Below the pieces are notes generated by a model. That model was given only the letters and a program-made list of their open reading frames with translations, was not told the origin of the DNA and ran no database searches. Position numbers and translations under genes: made by a program. A DNA stretch of 64,000 nt from Puniceibacterium sp. IMCC21224 (GTDB lineage: Bacteria; Pseudomonadota; Alphaproteobacteria; Rhodobacterales; Rhodobacteraceae), in assembly GCF_001038505.1 (NCBI RefSeq), contig NZ_LDPY01000002.1, positions 1 through 64,000 on the forward strand. Direction: 5' to 3'. Shown piece by piece: positions 8,600 to 17,319 of this stretch (the stretch's first letter is position 1; each line of letters starts with the position of its first letter).

Positions 8600-9439
8600 T
8601 TACACCTGTAAAAGTCTGTCGAAATCAGAAAAGCTTCGGTCACAAGAGGCAAGAAATTCGTTTACGTCTTTATCTTGTTCGATGATGGCGATTTCATCCG
8701 CATCTAACTCGGATGACCAGCGTTGATCATGAAAGACCTTCTTCAGACGATCAAAATAATATTCGTCATCTCCGGTTTTGACAGTGTATTGTTCCGCCCG
8801 AACGAGGTTGTTGAGCGCTGCGCCATTGCCCCCAAGGCCATGATGTTCAACCTCCCAATAGCGGAAAGCGTTTGGGTCAAAAGCAATGCCCAGAAAATCG
8901 CACACATGCGTCATATGCTGTTCGGGATCCAGTATGATCTCATCATAAAATGTCGTGAATCGTGGCACCCCAAGCTGAACCAAGCGATTCTGAATTTCCC
9001 TGTTTCTTTTGACCCATGCCGCGCATCCATGCTTTGCAGTCATCCGTGATCGACGTTTTTGAGAGGCAAACCATCCCCGGGGATCTTTGATAAGGTGCAA
9101 AGCAATCGATTCAAATTTAGATGATGCAGCAGCCAACTCAAGCCAGTCCAGCCGCTTGCTGCAATCAACCAGTATCCGCGCGCCTGTTCTTTGGAACGCA
9201 AAGGCATGGGCGTCTTCCTTTGGGATATTTTCGATTCCCGCCAGATATTCGCACTGGGGTTTTCCTTTGGCCTCACAGAGACGGCAGGCTGTGTGGCCGG
9301 GGCGCAGAAATGGGCGAAAATACTCTCCCAAGTGCGCGCAGTCGACATAGCTGCCCAACACGTATGACAACCAGGTCGAGCCGCTCTGTTCTGCGCTCAT
9401 AATAAAGGCAGCTTTTTGGGTTCGGTTGGTATCCGGCAT
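8600..9439 (-). CDS. Sulfotransferase family protein
   Basis: About 279 residues. The N-terminal FIMSAEQSGSTWLSYVLGSY is a 5'-phosphosulfate-binding loop of PAPS-dependent sulfotransferases, and LHLIKDPRGWFASQKRRS in the middle matches the 3'-phosphate-binding region. A CRLCEAKGKPQCEYL segment with three cysteines follows the first helix. The start at 9439 is chosen for the TGAGGT upstream and because the phosphosulfate loop then falls about 15 residues in. It has no metabolic neighbours and sits next to IS debris, so it looks like an acquired cargo gene, perhaps modifying a surface glycan. The acceptor is unknown. Confidence 0.8.
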   Translation of the reverse strand: MPDTNRTQKAAFIMSAEQSGSTWLSYVLGSYVDCAHLGEYFRPFLRPGHTACRLCEAKGKPQCEYLAGIENIPKEDAHAFAFQRTGARILVDCSKRLDWLELAAASSKFESIALHLIKDPRGWFASQKRRSRMTAKHGCAAWVKRNREIQNRLVQLGVPRFTTFYDEIILDPEQHMTHVCDFLGIAFDPNAFRYWEVEHHGLGGNGAALNNLVRAEQYTVKTGDDEYYFDRLKKVFHDQRWSSELDADEIAIIEQDKDVNEFLASCDRSFSDFDRLLQV

Positions 9440-9764
9440 TTGTACCTCAAATTTTCTTAAAATCTTTTCACTGTTCGTGCCCCGGGACGCCACGTACCCG
9501 ACAGCTATCATAGCTGTTTCCTATAGCGCTATGGTTTAGGTTTCTGCCAATCTACCGTAGCTTGGAAAGATCGGGCCATCCTCCCCAAGTACCGGGGGGC
9601 GGTCACCTCATCAATGCCAAACGGATGCCAAGTTAGATGATCAGCCCCGACGCCTCGTGCATCGGATCTTGGATGAATCAGTTTAGCTCTGAAACCCGGA
9701 TGGGGTGCCCCTAGGTTTTTAGACGCTTTGCCCCATTACTTTGAACCGAGAGGGCGACATAGGG
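9440..9764. other. Intergenic region before an IS3 remnant
   Basis: No gene is recognised here. The stretch just before the IS3 fragment (about 9695-9720) contains a TGCCCCTAGGTTTTTAG segment that resembles the terminal sequence of some IS3-family elements, but no matching end was found, so this is weak. Confidence 0.35.
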
Positions 9765-9900
9765 ACAAGAAATTCCAGCGACGAGTTCAAACGGGATGCG
9801 GTGCATCAGATCACGGTGCGCGGGTATCCGGTGTGGGAAGTGTGCCGAGATTGCAGTTGGCCGTTTTCGCTACTGCAGGTCTGCACACCAGTTCGGCAGT
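9765..9900 (+). pseudogene. IS3-family OrfA N-terminal remnant
   Basis: One frame reads SSDEFKRDAVHQITVRGYPVWEVCRD, which matches the N-terminal HTH of IS3-family OrfA proteins (normally SDEFKRDAVxQIxxRGYPVxEVSxRLGVS). The similarity degrades after VCRD and no OrfB follows, so only the first 40 or so codons survive. The rest of the region to 10078 shows nothing recognisable. Confidence 0.65.
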
Positions 9901-10078
9901 AGCCGTTTCTACACTGGGAATCATGGGCTGTTATGTCTCTGATGTCGCTACGTTGAAACCAAGAATGAGAAGAGCAGCCATAGCTGCGGTGGTTGTTGAC
10001 TGCACAAGTTCGGTGCCTCAAACGGCACTGAATGTCGAATATGTTTCGATGGGTAACGTGGCAGACCCGCCCACCGTG

Positions 10079-11041
10079 TCAGGGCGCGACGAATTTTGGT
10101 ATTAGAGTGTCGACGCACCCGGTGTTGAGCTCTGCTTCGGGGGTCTCGATAAAGCCAACCGCGCTGTCGAGCGCACATTGTGAAAAGAGGATCGTCCCAT
10201 GGCCTGTTTCGGCAAACGTGGCCGCGCGGGCGTTCGACAGCATCGGTGCTATATGCTCGGCTGCGTCTGGGTTGGTCTGCGTATCGTTCAAACCGGAAAG
10301 GGCGAGGACTGGAATATCGCTGTCGAACGGCTCGTGAAATCCGGTATGATCAATGGGTGTGAATGCGTCGCACAGGTCGCAGAATAGGGACGTATACTGA
10401 CGCAACCAAGGGAACCGCAGCGGGTCGAGAGCGGCGTTAAATCCTGCCCGTGAGTTAAACGGTATCGATTCCTGACAGGCATAGATCGCAGTCTCAAACA
10501 TCTGTCCCGCCCACGGAGTCTGTGTGGCGGTGTCGCGCACCGCGCGATCGTAAAAGGCGGCCAGATCGGCGTCGGACATGACGTTCAGCAGGTTGATCAT
10601 CCGGGACAGGTGTGGCTCGGACACATGCGTCGTCGCCCACGCACTCACGGCATCTCGCGAACGCGGCTCGGCCAACAGGGCCGCGTAGTCGCGCCCCATT
10701 GTTATCGCATCACTCGGGCTCAGCCCGCGCACAGCCGCCGACAATTCTGAGTCGAGCAACAATTCGAAATCAGAAAAGCCAGGGCCGACAGACATATCTG
10801 ACCCGGCCTGTCGCAACATGGTCTCGATTGCCAGCATCTGTTTATCAATCCCGGTCGCGGACCGCGCGGCGGCATAAGCGAAAGCAAGAATATCGCGGTC
10901 AACCACGCCGATATGAGGTGCAGGTGCAATCAGCGCTTCGGGTGCCACCGCCATGATCGGCACGCCGTTTCCGACCTGATCGAACGCGATTGGATCGCCC
11001 TCGGCTATCGCCAGTAGATGAAGGTTGCGACGAGAGTGATC
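10079..11041 (-). pseudogene. C-terminal fragment of a TAP-like alpha/beta hydrolase
   Basis: The frame is open from 11041 to the stop at 10079, though the first ATG is only at 10963. The upstream codons (RRNLHLLAIAEGDPIAFDQVG) continue naturally into the protein, so the gene once extended further 5'. The C-terminal third has the TAP-like hydrolase arrangement: PVLALSGLNDTQTNP with the acid Asp, then FAETGHGTILFS with the catalytic His, and a late Cys (ELNTGCVDTLI). The N-terminal half with signal peptide and GxSxG nucleophile is missing. It is most likely a truncated secreted peptidase S33-type hydrolase. Confidence 0.65.
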
Positions 11042-11200
11042 TCACACAGGAAGACCTGTGGACTTTCTGCGCAATAAGATCGGTGCCGTCTGGATACGGC
11101 GTTTCAGGCCGGCGCTTACCTCGTTATGGCCAGTGTCGGAAAAGCCCAAGCGCGAGCGCCTCGTCGCTCGGCCCGAAATTCACTTCGTCGATTCCGGGCG

Positions 11201-11956
11201 TCAGAGGCATTCACCCCCGTCGATGACCAGCGCCAGCCCGGTAACAAAGGCCGAACGGTCCGACGCGAGGTAGAGGATACCCTCGGCAATCTCTTCGGCG
11301 CTGGCCCAGCGACCCATGGGGATGGTGTCGGCAACATAGCTCTCTAACCCGGCGCGTCCGCCCATCTGCGTCTCGAACCCGGCGTTAAAGGGTGTGTCGA
11401 CGAACCCCGGACACAGCGCGTTGAATCGGATCTTTTCGCGCGCGTAATCCGCCGCCATCTGTTTGACCATCGCCACGGCGGCGTGTTTGGTGGTGGCATA
11501 GGACACCATGCCCCGGTCGAACTGGCAGCCGGAATTGGACGCTGTGATGATCACAGATCCCCCCCCCTGCGCACGCATATGCGGGATGACCGCCCGGGAG
11601 GCGACAAAATGCGCCCGCACGTTCAGCGCCCAGGCTGCATCCATCTGCGCAGGGGTCACGTCCTCGGCCCGGCCCGCGATCTGGATGCCCGCATGGCTGT
11701 GCAGCACGTCGATCCGCCCGTAGGTGGCTCCGACACGTGCAATCTCGTCCTCAACCGCCGCGTCGTCGCGCATGTCCAACGCACGGGCCTCACCACGCCC
11801 GCCTGCGTCCCTGATCAGCGCCAGTGTCTCGTCCGCCAAATCCTGTTGCAGATCGCTCACCACGACGAATGCACCCTCGCGGGCCATGGCAACGGCCCCG
11901 GCCCGGCCGATCCCCGAACCGCCTGCGGTCACCAGTGTGACTCGATCTTGCAACAT
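11201..11956 (-). CDS. SDR-family oxidoreductase
   Basis: About 251 residues with intact classical SDR signatures: TAGGSGIGRAGA near the N-terminus, a Ser in IITASNSGCQ, and SYATTKHAA carrying Tyr and Lys. Instead of the usual NNAG the sequence reads HSHAGI, so the structural Asn motif is changed. The start at 11956 has AGGAG six bases upstream; an alternative ATG at 11971 lies before that site. It is the last gene of the ABC-importer operon, 20 bases after the permease stop. An NAD(P)-dependent alcohol or amino-alcohol oxidation of the imported compound is a reasonable guess. Confidence 0.86.
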   Translation of the reverse strand: MLQDRVTLVTAGGSGIGRAGAVAMAREGAFVVVSDLQQDLADETLALIRDAGGRGEARALDMRDDAAVEDEIARVGATYGRIDVLHSHAGIQIAGRAEDVTPAQMDAAWALNVRAHFVASRAVIPHMRAQGGGSVIITASNSGCQFDRGMVSYATTKHAAVAMVKQMAADYAREKIRFNALCPGFVDTPFNAGFETQMGGRAGLESYVADTIPMGRWASAEEIAEGILYLASDRSAFVTGLALVIDGGECL

Positions 11957-11976
11957 TGCTGTCTCCTGCATCTGAA

Positions 11977-12783
11977 TTAACGGCGCGCCTGCGCCTGTGA
12001 CCGTCGCAACAGCAACTGCGCGACAATCAGAAGGGTGAGTGAGGCGATCATGACCATGGTGCCGATCGCGTTGATTTCGGGCGTCACACCGCGACGGATC
12101 GACGAAAAGACGTAGATCGGCAGGGTTGTCTCGGCCCCGGCGACAAAAAAGGCGATGACAAAATCGTCAAAGCTAAAGGTGAAGGCCAGCAGAAATCCCG
12201 CAAGGATCGCAGGCATGATCTGCGGCAACGTCACCTGCCAGAACGTGCCAAGTGGCGTCGCGCCCAGATCGTTCGATGCTTCGATCAGGGCACCGTCCAG
12301 CGTTTCCATCCGGCCGCGCACCAGCAGCACAACCAGTGACATGGTGAACAACCCGTGCGCACCGATCAGGGACCCAGCGCCCAGTGACAGGGACCAGCCG
12401 GTCATCGGTTCAAGCCAGGGATTGACCAGATCAAAGACGCTTACCAACGCGATCAGCGTCGCAATACCGATGACGATGCCGGGGATCATCACTGCGATCT
12501 GCACCAGCAGGTCAAAGGTGGCGCGCAACCGCCCGCGCATGCCGGTCAACGCCAGCGCCGCGGCCGTGCCCACCAACGTGGCCAATATCGCCGACAGAAA
12601 CGCCACCCTCACGGATGTCCAAAGCGCCTCCATCACAAACGGATTATTCAGCGCCCGGCCGTACCATTGCAGGGAAAACCCCTGCATCGACGAAGCAGAC
12701 CGTCCCGCCGAAAACGAAAAGAGGGCGATGATGCCGATGGGAAGATAAAGAAAGGCGTAGACCGCCATTGCGTAAAATTTCAT
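11977..12783 (-). CDS. ABC transporter permease, PotC-like
   Basis: A 268-residue inner-membrane protein with about six hydrophobic helices, of the spermidine/putrescine permease type. The EAA-loop region reads EASNDLGATPLGTFWQVTLPQIMPAI near residues 168-193, the contact site for the ATPase. It lies seven bases downstream of its partner permease gene and is part of a five-gene operon. Homologues import polyamines, 2-aminoethylphosphonate or opine-like compounds, so the family does not fix the substrate. Confidence 0.92.
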   Translation of the reverse strand: MKFYAMAVYAFLYLPIGIIALFSFSAGRSASSMQGFSLQWYGRALNNPFVMEALWTSVRVAFLSAILATLVGTAAALALTGMRGRLRATFDLLVQIAVMIPGIVIGIATLIALVSVFDLVNPWLEPMTGWSLSLGAGSLIGAHGLFTMSLVVLLVRGRMETLDGALIEASNDLGATPLGTFWQVTLPQIMPAILAGFLLAFTFSFDDFVIAFFVAGAETTLPIYVFSSIRRGVTPEINAIGTMVMIASLTLLIVAQLLLRRSQAQARR

Positions 12784-12790
12784 GGCACCC

Positions 12791-13648
12791 TCACATCAGG
12801 CCAACATCGTCGCGGCTGGCGCTAAAACGCTTAACCACGCGGGAATAGATCGCGACCGTGATCAGCATGATCACAACCAGCGCCACGGCGACCGCCGATC
12901 CAAAGGCCCAGTTGCGTGATTGCAGGAACAGATCCACCAGCGCGTTGCCGACAAAGAACACTTTGCCACCGCCAAGGATCGCGGGGATCAGAAATTCCCC
13001 CATCAGCAGGATAAAGACCAGCATCGAACCCGTCAGAACCCCCGGCATCGACAGCGGCAGGGTAATTTGCAGGAAACTACGCCACGGCGGCGTGCCCAGA
13101 TCAGCGGCGGCTTCAAGCAGGCGCAGGTCCAACTTTTCCAAGGCGACGTAGATCGGAAAAACCATCAGCGGCAGGTAGCCATAGACGATACCGACCAGTA
13201 CGGCAAAGGGCGTGTTGAGCAGGCGAATTTCTTCGAACCCGATGGCGGCGAGTAGCGCTGGCACACCTTTGCCACCCAGCAGAAAGATCCATGCGTACGA
13301 CCGGATAAGGATGGATGTCCAGAACGGTACAATGACCAGCACCAGCAACATGGTCTTCCACTTGGGCGTGACCTTGACCGCCAGAAAATAGGCCAGCGGA
13401 TAAGCAATGAAGAGCGCCGCCAATGTCCCCACCGGCGCAAGCGTCAGGGTGTTGCGAAAGGCCGCGAACCGCGCCGGAAGGTTGGCATATTGCTCAAGCG
13501 TGAAACCGGGGGCATAGCCGCCGATTGCACTTCGCTCTCCAAAGGAAAAGATCAGGACGACGGCCAACGGCAACAGCAAAAGCGCCGCATACCACAGCGC
13601 TGCCGGCGTCAGCAGCAACGCCCGGGCCCGTGTTTGGGTCATGGCCAT
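12791..13648 (-). CDS. ABC transporter permease, PotB-like
   Basis: A 285-residue permease with a first hydrophobic helix near residues 10-33 and an EAA-type loop, EAAADLGTPPWRSFLQITLPLSMPGV, near residues 180-205. It should pair with the PotC-like subunit to form the membrane channel. GGGAGA precedes the start. The gene is 23 bases downstream of the binding-protein gene, consistent with one transcript from the ATPase gene through the SDR. Confidence 0.92.
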   Translation of the reverse strand: MAMTQTRARALLLTPAALWYAALLLLPLAVVLIFSFGERSAIGGYAPGFTLEQYANLPARFAAFRNTLTLAPVGTLAALFIAYPLAYFLAVKVTPKWKTMLLVLVIVPFWTSILIRSYAWIFLLGGKGVPALLAAIGFEEIRLLNTPFAVLVGIVYGYLPLMVFPIYVALEKLDLRLLEAAADLGTPPWRSFLQITLPLSMPGVLTGSMLVFILLMGEFLIPAILGGGKVFFVGNALVDLFLQSRNWAFGSAVAVALVVIMLITVAIYSRVVKRFSASRDDVGLM

Positions 13649-13671
13649 CGTCCGTCTCCCTTTTCTTTACC

Positions 13672-14826
13672 TCAAGCGGATTTGAAACGCGCCATCAGCT
13701 CGGCGCGGTTCGGGTCGGTCAGAGTGACCGCCGCACCGAACTCCAGCGCATCCAGCGCCTCGGCTGCGGGATAAAGGATCGGATCGTTCAGCAGCGCCTC
13801 GGGTAGCAGTTCGTTGGTGCGGCTGTCAGCCACCGGATATCCATGGGCCAGCGCCTCGCGGGCGTTCACCTCGGGGTCCAGCAGATAGTTGATCAGCGCA
13901 TAAGCCGCGTCCATATGCGGTGCGCCCTTGGGGATCGCGTAGTAATCCGACCAGATTTCACCGCCTTCCTTGCCAAGGGCAAAACCGATTTCGGGCATGT
14001 CGACGTTCATCTGTTTGCCGTCGCCGGTCCAGCACATGGTCAGCCAGGCATCGCCATTGCGCATCGACGGCTGATAGTCCGACGAGATCGCATAAAGGTG
14101 CGGCTTAACGTCAATCAGCAGCTTTTCGGCCATCGCCAACTCTGCCGGATCGACCGAGTTAAAGCTGAACCCGTGATAGACCAGCGCGTTGCCGATTGTG
14201 GTCAATTGATAGTCATGCACCATCACGCGGCCATCGAACTGATCACGCGCGCCGTCAAAGAATGTCTTCCAGCTGTCGACCACACCGCCGGTCTTGTCGC
14301 TGTTAAAGGCGATGCCGGTGGTGCCCCAGTTCTTGGGCACGGCATAGACGGTGCCGTCGATCGTCCCCGCATCGGCAAAGCGCGGATCAAATGCCGCTGC
14401 ATCAAAGTTCGGAATTTTTGAAAGGTCGAGCGGTTCGATCAGATCGGCCTTAACATAGGTCGGGATCGCATAGTTGGTGGGCACAAACACATCCCAGCCC
14501 GAACCACCGGCCTGAATCTTGGCCAGCATTTCTTCGTTCGAACCAAAAACGTTAACCTGCGTGTGGGCACCGGTCGCGTCCGTGAACATGTCGAAATTTG
14601 CCGTGTCGTGGTAGTTTGGCCAGGTCGCCAGAACCACGCGGTCGCCGATATCCTGCGCCCGCGCACGGGTAGGCAGCAGCCCCGGCAGCGTCCCGCCCAT
14701 CACAGCCATTGCGGTACCCAGACCGGTGACACCCAGAAAGTGCCGACGCGTGACGGATCCTTTCTGGTAGCGGCGCAGCTCTTGCATGAAGGCTTTGCGC
14801 GAAATCGGTGTGTTGTCGTTTTTCAT
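13672..14826 (-). CDS. ABC transporter substrate-binding protein, PotD/PotF-like, Tat-type signal
   Basis: A 384-residue periplasmic binding protein. The N-terminus carries SVTRRHFLGVTGLGTAMAVMGG, a twin-arginine signal ending near ARAQD, so export is probably by Tat. The mature part has the extracellular solute-binding type 1 pattern: LATWPNYHD, FGSNEEMLAKIQAGGSGWDVFVPTNY and late YALINYLLDPEVNA. In PotD-like proteins acidic and aromatic residues hold the amine. The N-terminal block PISRKAFMQELRRYQKG before the twin arginine is common in Tat-exported Roseobacter homologues. The substrate is probably a polyamine or related cation. Confidence 0.9.
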   Translation of the reverse strand: MKNDNTPISRKAFMQELRRYQKGSVTRRHFLGVTGLGTAMAVMGGTLPGLLPTRARAQDIGDRVVLATWPNYHDTANFDMFTDATGAHTQVNVFGSNEEMLAKIQAGGSGWDVFVPTNYAIPTYVKADLIEPLDLSKIPNFDAAAFDPRFADAGTIDGTVYAVPKNWGTTGIAFNSDKTGGVVDSWKTFFDGARDQFDGRVMVHDYQLTTIGNALVYHGFSFNSVDPAELAMAEKLLIDVKPHLYAISSDYQPSMRNGDAWLTMCWTGDGKQMNVDMPEIGFALGKEGGEIWSDYYAIPKGAPHMDAAYALINYLLDPEVNAREALAHGYPVADSRTNELLPEALLNDPILYPAAEALDALEFGAAVTLTDPNRAELMARFKSA

Positions 14827-14861
14827 CTCATTTTTCCCTATTTGGACGAACTCAGGCTCAG

Positions 14862-16013
14862 TCAGGTGTCGGCGGCAAGAACGAGCCCCGTTCCCACCGG
14901 CCAGAGGATGTGAACTTGTGCGCCCACATCATGCTCGCCCAGGGCTCTTGCGGCCTGTCGCGGAGCGTTGACCTGCAGTGGGCCGATGCCGTCGGCCACC
15001 AGCAGGTATTCGGTACGGTCCCCCAAAAAGGTGCGATGCGTGACCCGCGAAGCAAGGGCGACTGTCCCCTCGGGCAACGGCGCCTCTTGCGGCGCGATGC
15101 TCAGCGCCTCGGGACGGATGGCAATCTCGGCATGTTGACGGTTGTCTGCGGGCAGGTCATGCACGATGACCTTTGTCCCATTGCCCAGAACAACCTGCGC
15201 CATGCCGCCTTGGCGTCCGGCGATCTGACCCGCGACGATATTCGCCTTGCCGACGAAATCCGCGACATACCGGTTGCTTGGTCGATCATACAACTCCTGC
15301 GGGCTGCCCACCTGCGCGATGCGGCCCTTGCCCATAATGCAGATGCGGTCAGACATCGACAGCGCCTCTTCCTGATCATGGGTGACCAGCACAAAGGTGA
15401 TGTTCAGGCTGCGCTGAAGCTCGAGCAACTCGCGCTGCATTTCGCCGCGCAGCTTGGCATCGAGCGCCGCCATCGGTTCGTCGAGCAACAGAATTTGCGG
15501 CTCGTTGATGATGGCGCGTGCCAGTGCAACCCGCTGCTGCTGACCCCCTGAAAGTTCCCAGATGCGCCGCTCGCCAAAGGCCTCAAGTCGCACCGTGGCA
15601 AGCGCCTTGTCGACCTTTTGCGCGATGTCGCTCCTCGACAGACGCGGGCGGCGTTGACGCAGCCCGTAGCCGACATTCTGCGCCACCGTCATATGTGGGA
15701 ACAGGGCGTAATGCTGAAACACCATGTTCACAGGACGCTTGTGGGCGGGCACCGCGCTGACATCGTGGCCGTCGATCAGCACCGACCCCTCTGTCGGGGT
15801 CTCAAAACCGGCAAGCATCCGCAGCGCCGTGGTTTTGCCGCATCCCGAAGGCCCAAGAAAAGACAGGAATTCGCCGCGACGAATGCGCAGGTTGATACGG
15901 TCGGCAGCAAGCACCTCGCCAAATCGTTTGGTGGCACCGGAAAATTCCGCCACCGCGTCCTGTGCCGCGACATGCGCGGATGTGGTTTCGGCCATCGTTG
16001 CGTCCTGGATCAT
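14862..16013 (-). CDS. ABC transporter ATP-binding protein, PotA-like
   Basis: About 383 residues. It has Walker A GPSGCGKTT near residues 54-62, the signature LSGGQQQRVALARA, Walker B ILLLDEPMAALD, the switch His in LVTHDQEEAL and a C-terminal TOBE-like domain, as in PotA/FbpC ATPases. ATG at 16013 has GAGGA six bases upstream and removes a 25-residue unlikely extension. It is the first gene of the operon and is divergent from a LuxR-type regulator, with 129 bases between the starts. Confidence 0.92.
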   Translation of the reverse strand: MIQDATMAETTSAHVAAQDAVAEFSGATKRFGEVLAADRINLRIRRGEFLSFLGPSGCGKTTALRMLAGFETPTEGSVLIDGHDVSAVPAHKRPVNMVFQHYALFPHMTVAQNVGYGLRQRRPRLSRSDIAQKVDKALATVRLEAFGERRIWELSGGQQQRVALARAIINEPQILLLDEPMAALDAKLRGEMQRELLELQRSLNITFVLVTHDQEEALSMSDRICIMGKGRIAQVGSPQELYDRPSNRYVADFVGKANIVAGQIAGRQGGMAQVVLGNGTKVIVHDLPADNRQHAEIAIRPEALSIAPQEAPLPEGTVALASRVTHRTFLGDRTEYLLVADGIGPLQVNAPRQAARALGEHDVGAQVHILWPVGTGLVLAADT

Positions 16014-16142
16014 CGTATTCCTCGTTCGGCTTACTCGCCCTGCATGGTGCATCTGAATTGACTTGCGCAACGCGGTATATGCCGTCATTTTTCAAAATCG
16101 TACGGAAATGGCCATCGGCTGTATATATCACAAAGGGCATAG

Positions 16143-16943
16143 ATGGGCGTGAAAATGCAAATTTCAGACTGGGTGACGGCAAGCGCAGAGGTTGTGTCAG
16201 CGCTGGGGTCCCCGCGGTTCGCCGAGGCACTGACAGATGCTATGCGCGTCGTGGTGCCGTTCGAATTCACCGTCATTTTTGCCTATTACCGCGACAGTCG
16301 ACCTCTTGATATCTATGATAATTTTCCCACTGAAAAGCGGCAGGTCATGGTTGATGATTATCAGGAGGGCCCCTACCTTCTGGACCCGTTTTACCTGCAT
16401 TCCGCCGCCCCCACGACAACGCGCCTCGTGCGGCTGCGTGACCTCGCTCCGGACCGGTTTTATCAGGCGGAATATTTCCGCAACTACTACGTTCAGACCG
16501 GACTTGCTGAAGAAATAGGCTTTATCATCGACGTTGGTGACAACGTAAGCGTGGTGATATCGGCGATGCGTGAACACAAGGCCTTTTCCGCGCGCGAGTT
16601 TCGCGACCTGCAGGCCATCGTTCCTTTTGTCGCGGTCTGCGCGCAGCGGCACTGGGACGGGCTGCTCTCAAAATTCTCGGACCGCCCGCAGTCAGAAGGG
16701 CCGCGCCTGTCAAAACTGATCGACGAGTCGTTTCAGCGTTTCGGGCGCAACCTGCTGACCCCGCGCGAGGCAGAGATCGTGGAATACACGCTCAAAGGCT
16801 ATTCTGCTGAATCCACGGGCAACGCCCTTGGCATCGCAACGGGTACGGTGCGGATTCACCGGCGCAACATCTATGGCAAGCTCGGGGTCAGCTCGCAGGG
16901 TGAACTGTTCTCGAACTTCATCGCCTCACTTGATGAGATCTGA
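16143..16943 (+). CDS. LuxR-family transcriptional regulator, non-canonical sensor domain
   Basis: A 266-residue protein with a C-terminal LuxR/GerE HTH at about 198-260 (LLTPREAEIVEYTLKGYSAESTGNALGIATGTVRIHRRNIYGKLGVSSQGELF). The N-terminal 180 residues form an autoinducer- or PAS/GAF-like domain (YQEGPYLLDPFYLHSA, FIIDVGDNVSVVISAMREHKAFSAREF). I do not see the full tryptophan/tyrosine set of acyl-homoserine-lactone receptors, and no LuxI gene is nearby. Being divergent from the polyamine-type importer, it probably senses the imported compound rather than a quorum signal; this is inferred from position. Confidence 0.88.
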   Translation: MGVKMQISDWVTASAEVVSALGSPRFAEALTDAMRVVVPFEFTVIFAYYRDSRPLDIYDNFPTEKRQVMVDDYQEGPYLLDPFYLHSAAPTTTRLVRLRDLAPDRFYQAEYFRNYYVQTGLAEEIGFIIDVGDNVSVVISAMREHKAFSAREFRDLQAIVPFVAVCAQRHWDGLLSKFSDRPQSEGPRLSKLIDESFQRFGRNLLTPREAEIVEYTLKGYSAESTGNALGIATGTVRIHRRNIYGKLGVSSQGELFSNFIASLDEI

Positions 16944-17319
16944 GCCCCCTGCCCCTTGGGTGCCAGCACGCGCCACGGCGGCGCAACACGCCTGGTGGCC
17001 CGACATCACCAGCAAGTACTACATTCTTGTGCGATTCTGGACTTCCCGCCATCCGATTCTTCTGATCGAATGATACAATCAGGAAAACGCCCGGTCATGG
17101 CGCCCTGTGTATATGTCGTGTATAACTTATGCCGCTTGCCAAAGACAGCGCAAACTCAAGCCTAAACATCTGTGATTAAAGTATTATTTTCAGGCTGTCC
17201 AATCCATCAACTCACTGGGGGCACACGCTGAATGGCCAACCCCATCAGCTTTCTGTAGACTTACACACCTTTACTGATGTAAGCCTCTGTAAAGAATAAG
17301 ACCGAAGAGGCAGAGCAGC
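16944..17319. other. Intergenic region upstream of repA
   Basis: This 376-base stretch between the LuxR gene and repA has no gene. It is more AT-rich than the flanking genes towards repA and should contain the repABC promoter and its autoregulatory site. Confidence 0.6.
17260..17283. promoter_or_regulatory. Candidate repABC operator (CTTACA-N12-TGTAAG)
   Basis: A perfect six-base inverted repeat with a 12-base spacer ends 36 bases before the repA start. In repABC replicons the RepA-RepB complex represses the operon through an operator at this location. The match is positional; binding is inferred. Confidence 0.45.

Noticed and set aside
11124..11183. Minus-strand GTG frame of 19 codons (starting MNFGPSDEALALGLF) resembling the start of an acyl-CoA dehydrogenase
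   Set aside because: It is too short and ends in a stop. The resemblance covers only the first dozen residues, so it could be a decayed start or chance.
16143..16943. Quorum-sensing receptor assignment for the LuxR protein
   Set aside because: No luxI gene is present and the AHL-binding residue set is incomplete, so I kept a general LuxR-type call.
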